From positions 1 through 13,685 of the forward strand of contig CAJAFJ010000501.1 of the NCBI GenBank assembly GCA_903938955.1: a stretch of DNA of 13,685 nt, given 5' to 3'. Below, in pieces: positions 1 through 6,931 of the stretch (positions are counted from its first letter, which is position 1; each line of letters begins with the position of its first letter). Source of the stretch: an uncultured beta proteobacterium. Its GTDB lineage: Bacteria > Pseudomonadota > Gammaproteobacteria > Burkholderiales > Burkholderiaceae. The notes below the pieces were generated by a model. That model did not search any database, was not told the DNA's origin, and saw only the letters and a list, made by a program, of their open reading frames with translations. The position numbers and the translations under genes were made by a program.

Positions 1-15
1 ACCCGACACCACGTG

Positions 16-546
16 TTACAGCGTGGAGGCATCCATCACCACATGCGGCTTATAAATCACCAGAATGGCGCATTGGCCGGGCGCTTGGGTCAGGTGTGCC
101 AGCACATCAACATCCCCGGCCACCCAGACATCCGAGCGTTGAGTCGCCTCGGCCCCCAGCGGGTCGATGGACGTCAGCCCAGTGCCGTACTTCAGGCTCA
201 GGTCCGACACCAGCGCAGCAAAAGACGGGGCTGGACTGCATGGGGTTGACGTTGAGGTCCAGCGCTGCTCAATGCGCTGAACCGACTTGTTCTTAAGGTA
301 GAAGGTGGTTTCAAACGCCAGCCCGGCGACGCGGGTGTTAGCCAGCGACCACAGACCGCGCAGACCATGCGGCCCCAGCACCGGTTTGTTCAACTTGTGA
401 AGGTCGCTAAAAGTGGCCTGCAAGACCTGCTCGGTCACGCCTAGCAAACTGCCGTCCAGCGGCGCTTGTGCCTGTGACGTCCCGGCTGCCAGCAGCAGTG
501 CAATCCCTAAAAACGAACGAAGATCAACAGTAAAAGGGGCATTCAT
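16..546 (-). CDS. secreted hypothetical protein
   Basis: I do not recognise the family. From the ATG at 546 the product is about 176 residues. It opens with a hydrophobic stretch (SFLGIALLLAAGTSQAQA) that reads as a Sec signal peptide with cleavage after AQA, so the mature protein is probably periplasmic. The mature part has no transmembrane segment. It has a Ser/Thr/Pro-rich central patch, two cysteines about 55 residues apart (C in STPCSP and C in GQCAIL) that could form a disulfide, and a hydrophobic C-terminal strand (CAILVIYKPHVV). A GTG at 564 would add seven residues (VAKIPRM); I prefer the ATG because the hydrophobic core then follows the start at normal distance. The gene diverges from the RND operon, sharing the 180-bp gap 547-726. 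The coding call is fairly secure; the function is unknown. Confidence 0.65.
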   Translation of the reverse strand: MNAPFTVDLRSFLGIALLLAAGTSQAQAPLDGSLLGVTEQVLQATFSDLHKLNKPVLGPHGLRGLWSLANTRVAGLAFETTFYLKNKSVQRIEQRWTSTSTPCSPAPSFAALVSDLSLKYGTGLTSIDPLGAEATQRSDVWVAGDVDVLAHLTQAPGQCAILVIYKPHVVMDASTL

Positions 547-726
547 GCGGGGTATTTTCGCCACTTTTCACAGGGCTTTATCTTTACCTGTGCTTTGCAG
601 AAACGGGGCATTCCAGCGACAGAGCGGTGTGTCAGGGGCACTATGATAAATTTCCCGCCATTCGCCCCCTCAAGTCTGGGCGTTCGCAGCCAAGCAGGCG
701 CGCATCACCTGGACGGATAACCAACA

Positions 727-1914
727 ATGATCAAGACAAGCCCTTTCTTTTTGACAGTTTCGAGCGGCCTGTTGGTCATGTCGCTTGTGGCTTGTTCTGG
801 CAAGACGGAGTTGGCCCCCGCCGCCGCGCCAGCTGCTGCGGCGAGTGCGCCGGTCAGCGCGGCATCGACCCCCGCAGCCCCTGTCACCGTCACCACCGTG
901 CGCGCGGTGCTGCGCGATTTTCCGGTGCTGATCAAGGCCACGGGCACGGTCACGCCGCTGACCAGTGTGGATGTCAGGGCGCAGGTCACCAGCATTGTGA
1001 AGCAGGTGCATTTCAAGGAAGGCCAATTCGTCAAAGCCGGCACCTTGCTGTTCACGCTTGATTCGCGTACTGATGAAGCCAATTTGGCCAAGGCCCGCGC
1101 GCAGCTGGCCAAAGACCAGGCGGCACTGGCCGATGCCAAGCTGCAGTTTGCGCGCGCCCAGCAGCTGCTGGCGCAAAACTTTATCTCGCAAGGTGCACTC
1201 GATACCGCCCAGACCCAGGTCGAGGCCCAGTTGGCCACGATAGCCGCCGATCAGGCAGCAATTGAGGCGGCCCGCGTGGCGCTGTCGTTTGGCCGCATCA
1301 CGGCGCAAAATTCTGGCCGGGCCGGTGCGGTCAATGTGTTTGCGGGCAGCGCCGTGCAGGCCAACCTGACCTCGCTGGTCACCATCACGCAACTGGACCC
1401 GATCGCGGTCGCCTACAGCTTGCCGCAGCGCCACCTGTCCGACGCCTTGCTGGCGCTGAAAGCCGGGGGCGCCGCTGTGGTGGGCCAGGTGCCTGAAGGC
1501 GGCACCTTCAACGGTCGCCTGCAATTTGTTGACAACGCCGTTGACCCGAACTCCGGCACCATCAAAGTAAAAGCCGTGTTTGACAACCGCGACGGCAAGC
1601 TCTGGCCGGGTGCTTTCATCGAGGTAGCCCAAACTGCCAGCACGCTCAAGGACGCTGTGGTGGTGCCTCAGGCGGCGCTGATTCAAGCCGCGCGCGGTAC
1701 GCTGGTGTATGTCGTGGAGGAGGGCAAAGCCGTGTCAAAACCGGTGCAGCTGCTGACGGCGCAAAACGGCGATGCCGCCGTGACCGGCATCCAGGCGGGT
1801 GATTCCATTGTGTTGGATGGGCGGCAAAATCTGCGCCCCGGAACACCGGTGGTCGAGCGTGCCCCAGCCGCCGTTGGTGATGCCGCCGCCAAGACCAAAG
1901 CGGCCGCACCATGA
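727..1914 (+). CDS. RND efflux periplasmic adaptor subunit (MdtA/AcrA-like lipoprotein)
   Basis: This is the membrane fusion protein of a tripartite RND drug/metabolite pump. It links the inner-membrane transporter to an outer-membrane channel. The 395-residue product starts with a lipoprotein signal ending in a lipobox (LVAC, Cys23), so it should be lipid-anchored in the periplasm. A low-complexity Ala/Pro linker (about residues 30-55) follows. Then come a biotinyl-lipoyl-like half domain (around 70-105, TSVDVRAQVTSIV and VKAGTLLFTLD), an Ala/Gln-rich alpha-hairpin (about 110-175), the second lipoyl half, and beta-barrel and membrane-proximal domains (to about 375). The C-terminus is Ala-rich. 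Length matches the family. It overlaps the transporter gene by four bases (ATGA), so the two are translationally coupled. A TATGAT at 642-647 might be the -10 element, but no convincing -35 accompanies it. The substrate cannot be predicted. Confidence 0.93.
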   Translation: MIKTSPFFLTVSSGLLVMSLVACSGKTELAPAAAPAAAASAPVSAASTPAAPVTVTTVRAVLRDFPVLIKATGTVTPLTSVDVRAQVTSIVKQVHFKEGQFVKAGTLLFTLDSRTDEANLAKARAQLAKDQAALADAKLQFARAQQLLAQNFISQGALDTAQTQVEAQLATIAADQAAIEAARVALSFGRITAQNSGRAGAVNVFAGSAVQANLTSLVTITQLDPIAVAYSLPQRHLSDALLALKAGGAAVVGQVPEGGTFNGRLQFVDNAVDPNSGTIKVKAVFDNRDGKLWPGAFIEVAQTASTLKDAVVVPQAALIQAARGTLVYVVEEGKAVSKPVQLLTAQNGDAAVTGIQAGDSIVLDGRQNLRPGTPVVERAPAAVGDAAAKTKAAAP

Positions 1915-4900
1915 ACTTGTCCGAGCTTTTTATTCGCCGTCCGGTGATGACGGTGCTGCTGAACATCGCCATCGTGCTGGCCGGGGTGATTGGGTTTCAG
2001 AATATTCCCGTGGCGGCGCTGCCCAGTTACGACACGCCGGTGATTAACGTCTTTGCCTCCCTGCCTGGCGCCAACCCCGAAACCATGGCCAGTTCGGTGG
2101 CCTTGCCGCTGGAGAAGCAGTTTCAGACCGTGCCGGGGCTGAAAACCATCAGCTCCACCAGCACACTCGGCAACACCTCGCTGACGCTGGAGTTTGAAGA
2201 AGGGCGCAATATTGATGCGGCGGCGGTAGATGTGCAGGCCGCATTGCTGCGCGCCCAGCGCTCGTTGCCCGATGACATGACGTCGCCCCCGTCCTACCGC
2301 AAGGTCAACCCGGCCGACGCCCCGGTGCTGCTGATTGCGCTGACCTCACCGTCGTTGGCACCGTCGGAGTTGCAGGATTACGCCGAACATCTGATCTCCC
2401 CGGTACTGTCCACCATTGACGGCGTGGCGCAAGTCAACATTTTTGGCGCCAAACGCTTCGCGGTGCGGGTGCGGGTGCAACCCGAAGCGCTGGCAGCGCG
2501 CAATATCGGGCTTGACGAACTCAGTGCCGCCTTGCGCGCGGCCAACGTCAACACGCCGGTTGGCACCTTCGACGGCCCGCGCCAGACCTTGACCTTGCAG
2601 GCCAACCGGCAGCTGAAAAATGCCGCCGATTTTTCGGACCTGATCGTCAGCAACCGGGGCGGTAACCCGGTGCGCCTGAAAGACGTGGCACGGGTCGAAG
2701 ACAGCCTGGAGACGCTCAAAAGCTGGGCCACCCTGAATGGCGAAAATTCGATCACGGTAGCCATCCAGCGCCAACCCGGCGCCAACACGGTGCGGGTGGT
2801 TGATGCGGTGCGCGCGGCCTTGCCCAAACTGCTGAGCCAAATGCCGCAGTCGGTCAAGATGACGCCCGTGAACGACCGTTCGGCCTCCGTGCGCGAAGCG
2901 CTGCACGACGTCACCCTGACCCTGCTGGGCACGATTGCGCTGGTGGTGCTGGTGATCTTTCTGTTTTTGCGCCGCTTTGTGGCCACGTTCATCACCACCT
3001 TGTCACTGCCGGTGTCGCTGATTGGCGCGGTGGCCCTGCTCTGGGGTTTTTCGTATAGCCTGGACAACATCTCGCTGCTGGGCCTGACGCTGGCCGTGGG
3101 TCTGGTCGTGGACGACGCCATTGTGGTACTGGAAAACATCATGCGCCACGTCGAAAAAGGCGTGCCGCCGTTTCAGGCCGCGCTGCGCGGGGCGCGCGAA
3201 GTGGGGTTCACCATCATTTCGATTTCGACCTCGCTGATTGCGGTGTTCATTCCGATCTTCTTCATGCCGGGCGTGATCGGGCTCTTGTTTCATGAATTTG
3301 CCGTGGTGGTGGTGCTGGCGATTGTGGTGTCGGCGTTTGTCTCACTGACGCTGGTGCCGATGCTGGCCAGCCGGTTTTTGAGCGACGAAGCGCACAAAAA
3401 ACCGCCCGGTCCGCTGGTGCGCTCGTTTGAGCGGGGCTTTGATGCCTTGCTGGCCGCCTATACCCGGCTGCTGGACCAGTCTTTGCACCATCGCAAATGG
3501 GTGCTGGCGGTGGCTACGGCCACGTTCATCATCACCGCCTGGTTGATCGTCATCATTCCCAAAGGCTTCTTTCCAGAAGAAGACATCGGCCAAATCCAGG
3601 TCACCACCGAAGCCGCGGAAGACACCTCGTTTCCCGCAATGGTGCGCTTGCAGGAGCGGGCCGCCGAGATCATCCGGCTCGACCCCAATGTGGCCGCGGT
3701 CAGCTCGTTCAGTGGCGGCAGCGGGGCACAAAACACGGGGCGTATGTTCGTGACGCTCAAAAAAATGAACCAACGTGCGCCCATGAAAAAAGTGGTGGAA
3801 GGCCTGCGCCGTAAATTAAAGGACGTGGCCGGTATCAACGTCTTCATGCGCCCGGTGCAAAATTTGCAACTCGGTGGCCGACAAAGCAAAGCGCAGTTTC
3901 AGTACATTTTGCAAAGTGTGCGGGCTGATGAACTCAATGTCTGGGCCACCAAGCTGCAAGACCGCTTGCGCGCCGACCCGATGTTCCGCGATGTGACGAG
4001 CGATTCGCAACTGCGCGGCTTGCAGGCGCAACTCAAAATTGACCGCGACCGGGCCAACACGCTGGGGGTGTCGATCGAAGCCATCCGCACCGCGCTGTTC
4101 AATGCCTTTGGCGAACGTCAGGTGTCCACCATTTACCTGCCCACCGACAGTTATCAGGTGATCATGGAAGTGATGCCCGAGGCCAAGCAGGATGAAAGCG
4201 CCTTGGGCGGCATTTATGTGCGCTCATCCACTGGCGCGCTGGTGCCGCTCAGTAGTTTCACCACTATTGAGCGCACCGTCGGGGCCACCTCCATCAACCA
4301 CGTCGGGCAGTTGCAGGCCATCACGGTGTCCTTCAACCTGGCGCCTGGCACGGCCTTGGGCGATGCCACCGCCAAGATCGATGCCGCACGCGATGCTCTT
4401 CTGATGCCCGCCTCGGTCATTGCCAGTTACGGTGGTGATGCGGCGGTGTTCAAAAATTCGCAGGGCAGTCAGGCGATGTTGATCATTGCCGCCTTGTTGG
4501 TGATTTATGTGCTGCTGGGCGTGCTGTACGAGAGCTATATCCACCCGATCACGATTTTGGCGGGGCTGCCGTCGGCCGCGGTTGGTGCGCTGGCCACCTT
4601 GATGTTGTTTGGCCAGGACCTGACGTTGATCGCCACCATCGGCATCGTGCTGCTCATCGGCATCGTCAAGAAAAACGCCATCATGATGATCGACTTCGCG
4701 CTGGATGCGCAGCGCCACCAGGGCATGACGCCTGAGGTGGCGATCCGTGAGGCCGGTATTTTGCGTTTTCGCCCGATCATGATGACCACGCTGGCTGCGC
4801 TGATGGGCGCCTTGCCGATTGCGCTTGGCATTGGGGCAGGCGCCGAATTGCGTCAGCCTTTGGGCCTGGCGGTGGTCGGTGGGTTGGTGTTTTCGCAGGC

Positions 4901-4994
4901 CATCACCTTGTTTATCACGCCGGTGATTTACCTGGCGCTGGACCGGTTCAGTGGCAGCGGGCCGGTGGTCACTCCGGAAGTGGCCGCGAACTAA
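1911..4994 (+). CDS. RND multidrug efflux transporter, HAE1 family (MdtB/MdtC-like)
   Basis: This is the proton-driven inner-membrane pump subunit, 1027 residues, full length for the family. The N-terminus has the typical FIRRPVMTVLL start of transmembrane helix 1, followed by the first large periplasmic loop (GANPETMASSVALPLEKQF and PPSYRKVNPADAPVL). The TM4 motif GLVVDDAIVVLENI carries the paired aspartates D401/D402 of the proton relay. The TM10 motif GIVKKNAIMMIDFAL carries lysines at 920/921, one of them equivalent to the conserved AcrB TM10 lysine. The PPSYRKVNPADAP pattern resembles MdtB/MdtC more than AcrB. Only one transporter subunit follows the adaptor, so this is not an MdtBC-type heteromeric pair within the window. 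No outer-membrane factor or regulator gene is adjacent. The start is fixed by the ATGA overlap with the adaptor gene. Export of hydrophobic toxic compounds is the family role; the substrate is unknown. Confidence 0.95.
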   Translation: MNLSELFIRRPVMTVLLNIAIVLAGVIGFQNIPVAALPSYDTPVINVFASLPGANPETMASSVALPLEKQFQTVPGLKTISSTSTLGNTSLTLEFEEGRNIDAAAVDVQAALLRAQRSLPDDMTSPPSYRKVNPADAPVLLIALTSPSLAPSELQDYAEHLISPVLSTIDGVAQVNIFGAKRFAVRVRVQPEALAARNIGLDELSAALRAANVNTPVGTFDGPRQTLTLQANRQLKNAADFSDLIVSNRGGNPVRLKDVARVEDSLETLKSWATLNGENSITVAIQRQPGANTVRVVDAVRAALPKLLSQMPQSVKMTPVNDRSASVREALHDVTLTLLGTIALVVLVIFLFLRRFVATFITTLSLPVSLIGAVALLWGFSYSLDNISLLGLTLAVGLVVDDAIVVLENIMRHVEKGVPPFQAALRGAREVGFTIISISTSLIAVFIPIFFMPGVIGLLFHEFAVVVVLAIVVSAFVSLTLVPMLASRFLSDEAHKKPPGPLVRSFERGFDALLAAYTRLLDQSLHHRKWVLAVATATFIITAWLIVIIPKGFFPEEDIGQIQVTTEAAEDTSFPAMVRLQERAAEIIRLDPNVAAVSSFSGGSGAQNTGRMFVTLKKMNQRAPMKKVVEGLRRKLKDVAGINVFMRPVQNLQLGGRQSKAQFQYILQSVRADELNVWATKLQDRLRADPMFRDVTSDSQLRGLQAQLKIDRDRANTLGVSIEAIRTALFNAFGERQVSTIYLPTDSYQVIMEVMPEAKQDESALGGIYVRSSTGALVPLSSFTTIERTVGATSINHVGQLQAITVSFNLAPGTALGDATAKIDAARDALLMPASVIASYGGDAAVFKNSQGSQAMLIIAALLVIYVLLGVLYESYIHPITILAGLPSAAVGALATLMLFGQDLTLIATIGIVLLIGIVKKNAIMMIDFALDAQRHQGMTPEVAIREAGILRFRPIMMTTLAALMGALPIALGIGAGAELRQPLGLAVVGGLVFSQAITLFITPVIYLALDRFSGSGPVVTPEVAAN

Positions 4995-5007
4995 TTCATC
5001 CAATCCA

Positions 5008-5035
5008 AGAGTCGGTTCACGACCGCCGGGACTCT
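5008..5035 (+). terminator. weak hairpin after RND operon, possible terminator
   Basis: AGAGTC (5008-5013) and GACTCT (5030-5035) can pair. A small nested CGGT/ACCG stem (5013-5016 with 5022-5025) lies inside the loop. There is no T-run afterwards, so this is not a classical intrinsic terminator. Its position 13 bases after the transporter stop is the main argument. Confidence 0.22.
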
Positions 5036-5055
5036 GAAGAAATGTGTTCTGTCCA

Positions 5056-5069
5056 TTGATAGTTCTCAA
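5056..5069 (+). promoter_or_regulatory. FNR/ANR-like binding site
   Basis: TTGATAGTTCTCAA matches the FNR-family consensus TTGAT-N4-ATCAA at 9 of 10 conserved positions; the single mismatch is the first base of the right half-site. It lies in gene-free DNA about 160 bp before the broken DUF1059 frame and about 380 bp before the ferritin-like gene, all on the plus strand, so oxygen-responsive control of that locus is plausible. No clear -10 element is seen at the class II distance. FNR-like proteins are widespread in this group, but none is encoded in the window. The assignment is from pattern only. Confidence 0.4.
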
Positions 5070-5229
5070 AAGTTTCGCCTCAAAACAGCGAATCCAGTCT
5101 TGGCAAAAAGAATTTCATGGTTATTAATAGAGGCATGGCAACGCTTGCATTCGGGTGTCTTACGGGCAAATGCCTTTTCTGAAGAGGTTGAGTTACACGC
5201 TGACATGAATTTTTACCACTTCGAGTGAT

Positions 5230-5421
5230 ATGAATTGCACGGTGACTCTCTCGGCGGATTCAGACAAAGAGTAGCTGGAAGCCGCCGTTCAGCATGCGGT
5301 TGCAGTTCATCAGCATAAGGACACGCCTGAGTTGCGGGTCCAGATAAAGCAGGGGTTCAAGGAGGTCGCGCCGCCTCTTGTGGCTTCGTCCGCAAGGTAC
5401 GGAGCAACGGCGAGTGCCTAA
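5230..5421 (+). pseudogene. DUF1059-type small protein with in-frame amber codon
   Basis: From the ATG at 5230 the frame reads MNCTVTLSADSDKE, then TAG at 5272-5274, then continues open for 48 more codons to TAA at 5419-5421. The part after the stop (LEAAVQHAVAVHQHKDTPEL, then RVQIKQGFKEV) has the hallmark C-terminal helix and TPEL-R-xI pattern of DUF1059 proteins, which are typically 55-65 residues. Ignoring the TAG, the product would be 62 residues plus the terminator residue position, the usual family size. A single base change (for example from GAG or CAG) explains the break. No good Shine-Dalgarno is visible before the ATG. It ends 25 bases before the ferritin-like gene, so an intact copy would sit in one operon with it. 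Alternatives are a sequencing error or a genuine recent pseudogene. The role of DUF1059 is not established. Confidence 0.6.
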
Positions 5422-5446
5422 CGAGGCTGAATAGAAGGAGTACGCC

Positions 5447-5902
5447 ATGGATGATGCAAAGAACAACACCGCCATTGATGCCCTTAACCGCATCATGGAA
5501 CTGGAACTCGCAGGCGTGGTCAAGTACACGCACTACTCGCTCATGGTGTATGGATACAACCGCATTCCCATCGTTTCCTGGCTCAAGGGCAACGCCGATG
5601 AAAGCCTTGCCCATGCTCACAAGGCCGGGGAATTCGTCACTTTGCTAGGCGGCCATCCCTCTCTGAAAATCGGTCAACTCCTCGAAAGCACAAAGCACGA
5701 TATAGGGGAGATCCTGCGCGAGAGCCTTGCGCATGAGCAAGTTGCCCTGGCTGCTTATTACGGTCTGCTCAAGATCGTGGAGTGCAATTCCGTCCTGCTC
5801 GAAGACTATGCCCGCAACATGATTGTTGTGGAAGAGTTGCATCTCGACGAAGTCAACAAGATGCTGCGCAGACCCGGCGAGACAGACGCATTCAAGTCGT
5901 GA
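5447..5902 (+). CDS. ferritin-like diiron protein (bacterioferritin family)
   Basis: The 151-residue product has the four-helix pattern of the ferritin-like superfamily, at about bacterioferritin length. Candidate di-iron ligands fall one per helix: E18/E20 in helix 1 (RIMELELAG), E52 and H56 in helix 2 (DESLAHAHKAGE), E97 in helix 3 (ESLAHEQVALAAYYG) and the ExxH pair E129/H132 in helix 4 (VVEELHLDEV). A conserved-looking LLGGHPSLKIG turn joins helices 2 and 3. I cannot place a haem-ligating methionine with certainty, so haem binding is not claimed. Likely role: cytoplasmic iron oxidation and storage, or peroxide detoxification. The start is fixed by a strong Shine-Dalgarno AAGGAG (5435-5440) six bases before the ATG. 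Upstream lies a broken DUF1059 frame and an FNR-like box; downstream lies an FMN-reductase remnant. Base composition is less GC-rich than the flanks, which hints at separate ancestry. Confidence 0.85.
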   Translation: MDDAKNNTAIDALNRIMELELAGVVKYTHYSLMVYGYNRIPIVSWLKGNADESLAHAHKAGEFVTLLGGHPSLKIGQLLESTKHDIGEILRESLAHEQVALAAYYGLLKIVECNSVLLEDYARNMIVVEELHLDEVNKMLRRPGETDAFKS

Positions 5903-5919
5903 AAGCCGATCCAGATTAG

Positions 5920-6066
5920 ATTGCAACACCTCTGCAACCTATTGGAGATATCCAGGCAAAGGAAGGCTTGTTTGACGACTCCGGCAACATCGGTGCAGGC
6001 AGCAAGAAGTTCCTGCAGGGGTGGATGGATCAATATGTTGCCTGGGTAAAAAAACACGCTGACTGA
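5920..6066 (+). pseudogene. C-terminal remnant of NAD(P)H-dependent FMN reductase
   Basis: After the ferritin-like gene, a frame with no start codon reads about 48 codons to TGA at 6064-6066. Its residues GLFDDSGNIGAG followed by KKFLQGWMDQYVAWVKKH match the C-terminal end of flavodoxin-fold NAD(P)H-dependent FMN/quinone reductases, where a 'FD..G.L....R.FL..F...F..WV' pattern closes the protein. The roughly 130 N-terminal residues, including the flavin-binding loops, are missing, and a TAG stands in frame at 5917-5919. This is therefore a gene fragment left by deletion. A GTG at 5899 overlapping the ferritin stop is in the same frame but reaches that TAG after six codons. A chance open frame is the alternative, but the match over about 35 residues is specific. 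Confidence 0.5.
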
Positions 6067-6076
6067 TGGCGCAATA

Positions 6077-6367
6077 TCAAATAGGGAGCGTGTAGATCTT
6101 GGCGGCGGCCCGTTCAACAGTGCTGTGTCCCGCCAATGCGTGATCCCATTCGGAGCCCAGCGCGCCTGCTTCGGGAATCAGTCCGGCGATCATCGAGCCG
6201 ATTTCTTCGATGGCCGCGTCAAGCACAGTCACCATTTCGCGCGTGTCCAGGAATAACCGCGCAATCATGGAGCCGCCGGTATCGATAAGCATGAGGTAAC
6301 GCACAGGCTTGCGATGTGAAGTCTGTTCATGCATTCCAGGTGATTCCATCCCAAAAGTTTGACTCAT
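6077..6367 (-). CDS. small hypothetical protein
   Basis: The product is 96 residues. I do not recognise the family. The N-terminal 18 residues are polar and Met/His-rich (MSQTFGMESPGMHEQ). Then comes a compact amphipathic region: RKPVRYLMLIDTGGSMIARL, a helix-like stretch with TREMVTVLDAAIEEIG, and a C-terminal segment with SEWDHALAGHSTVERAAAKIY. It reads like a real soluble protein rather than a shadow frame: hydrophobic spacing is regular and there is no low-complexity run. There is no clear Shine-Dalgarno at the ATG at 6367, and internal ATGs at 6349 and 6334 are possible starts. It is transcribed in the same direction as the J-domain gene, 70 bp downstream of it, so the two may be co-transcribed. 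Its end lies ten bases after the FMN-reductase remnant, in convergent orientation. Confidence 0.55.
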   Translation of the reverse strand: MSQTFGMESPGMHEQTSHRKPVRYLMLIDTGGSMIARLFLDTREMVTVLDAAIEEIGSMIAGLIPEAGALGSEWDHALAGHSTVERAAAKIYTLPI

Positions 6368-6437
6368 TTTTGGATATTACTACCATCCGCAAATAATGGG
6401 AAGACCATGGGCGCCATTCCTTTGAGTCGTTTGCTTA

Positions 6438-6773
6438 CTAGTCAGACAAGGGCCGAAACACAAATGCGCGCGATGACGGCTGCGCCGGGTCAACAGGTTT
6501 GGGGTTTTCCGTCGATTTTTCCGTGCTGCCACGACGCTCCGATAGGCCGGGGTTTGGTTTTTGGGCATGGTCATAGCGCTGGCGTTTTTCAGGGTTCGAT
6601 AGCACCGAATAGGCGTAGTTGATATGTGCCAATCGTTCACTGGCCGCCACAGCACCCGCATTTTTATCGGGGTGATAGCGTTGGGCCAGGCAACGGTAGG
6701 CGGCCTTGATCACGCAGGCACTCGCATGGGGGCTGACCTCCAAGGCGTCGTAGAGCGTGATTTCAGGTGACAT
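6438..6773 (-). CDS. J-domain (DnaJ-like) co-chaperone protein
   Basis: From the ATG at 6773 the product is 111 residues. The J-domain fills residues 7-70: LYDALEVSPHAS, helix II with IKAAYRCLAQRYHPDK carrying the essential HPD at 34-36, then helix III with ERLAHINYAYSVLSNPEKR and RYD. The HPD loop stimulates the ATPase of an Hsp70 partner. The roughly 40-residue tail is polar and Pro/Ser-rich (PNPGLSERRGSTEKSTENPK), likely disordered; there is no zinc-finger or client-binding domain, so this is a type III J-protein with an unknown client. The frame extends upstream to an ATG at 6893, but the extra 40 residues look non-conserved and would overlap the divergent acetyltransferase promoter region, so I use 6773. 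No strong Shine-Dalgarno is visible there. Confidence 0.82.
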   Translation of the reverse strand: MSPEITLYDALEVSPHASACVIKAAYRCLAQRYHPDKNAGAVAASERLAHINYAYSVLSNPEKRQRYDHAQKPNPGLSERRGSTEKSTENPKPVDPAQPSSRAFVFRPLSD

Positions 6774-6906
6774 TGGCGTTACTGGCCCAGAATTCGGCTG
6801 GGGCGAGTGGGGGTCTATCGTCTCATTGACCTCGGCCTCTGGCTTGCGTGTTGTCAAAAAACAGCCCCGATTGCGGCGACAATCCAACTCCAATTTTTAT
6901 TATTAG

Positions 6907-6923
6907 CCTGGGGCATCCCCGGG
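6907..6923 (+). other. GC-rich hairpin just before the GNAT start codon
   Basis: CCTGGGG-CAT-CCCCGGG forms a seven-base-pair stem (one T-G wobble) with a three-base loop. It ends eight bases before the ATG at 6932, where a Shine-Dalgarno would lie; none is visible. It could lower translation initiation or be incidental. An AT-rich patch with TATTAT (6898-6903) just upstream is a possible -10 element, without a good -35. Confidence 0.3.
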
Positions 6924-6931
6924 CCTTTTCC

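Larger units (their letters stand above)
4995..5446. other. 452-bp stretch without an intact gene
   Basis: This gap between the RND operon and the ferritin-like gene holds a weak hairpin just after the transporter stop (5008-5035), an FNR-like dyad (5056-5069), and a DUF1059-type frame broken by an amber codon (5230-5421). The strong ribosome binding site of the ferritin gene (AAGGAG, 5435-5440) lies at its end. The frame that follows the transporter's stop stays open from 4995 to the TGA at 5226-5228, with no ATG until near its end and no ribosome binding site; I could not recognise the translation. The base composition is visibly less GC-rich than the flanking pump genes. Confidence 0.6.

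Noticed and set aside
642..647. TATGAT as the -10 element of the efflux operon promoter
   Set aside because: No acceptable -35 hexamer is found 16-18 bases upstream, so it is mentioned with the adaptor gene but not listed as a promoter.
670..1686. Long minus-strand frame (338 codons) opposite the efflux adaptor gene
   Set aside because: Its translation is Arg/Gly/His-rich without domain pattern, typical of a GC-rich antisense shadow of a well-recognised gene.
4224..5069. Minus-strand frame (281 codons) opposite the end of the transporter gene
   Set aside because: It is a His/Gln/Arg-rich shadow of the transmembrane-coding sequence with no recognisable protein features.
6368..6423. Tiny minus-strand frame of about 17 codons running into the start of the 96-residue hypothetical gene, as a leader peptide
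   Set aside because: Its GGA lies too close to the ATG to serve as a ribosome binding site, and there is no codon pattern of an attenuator; chance is likely at this length.
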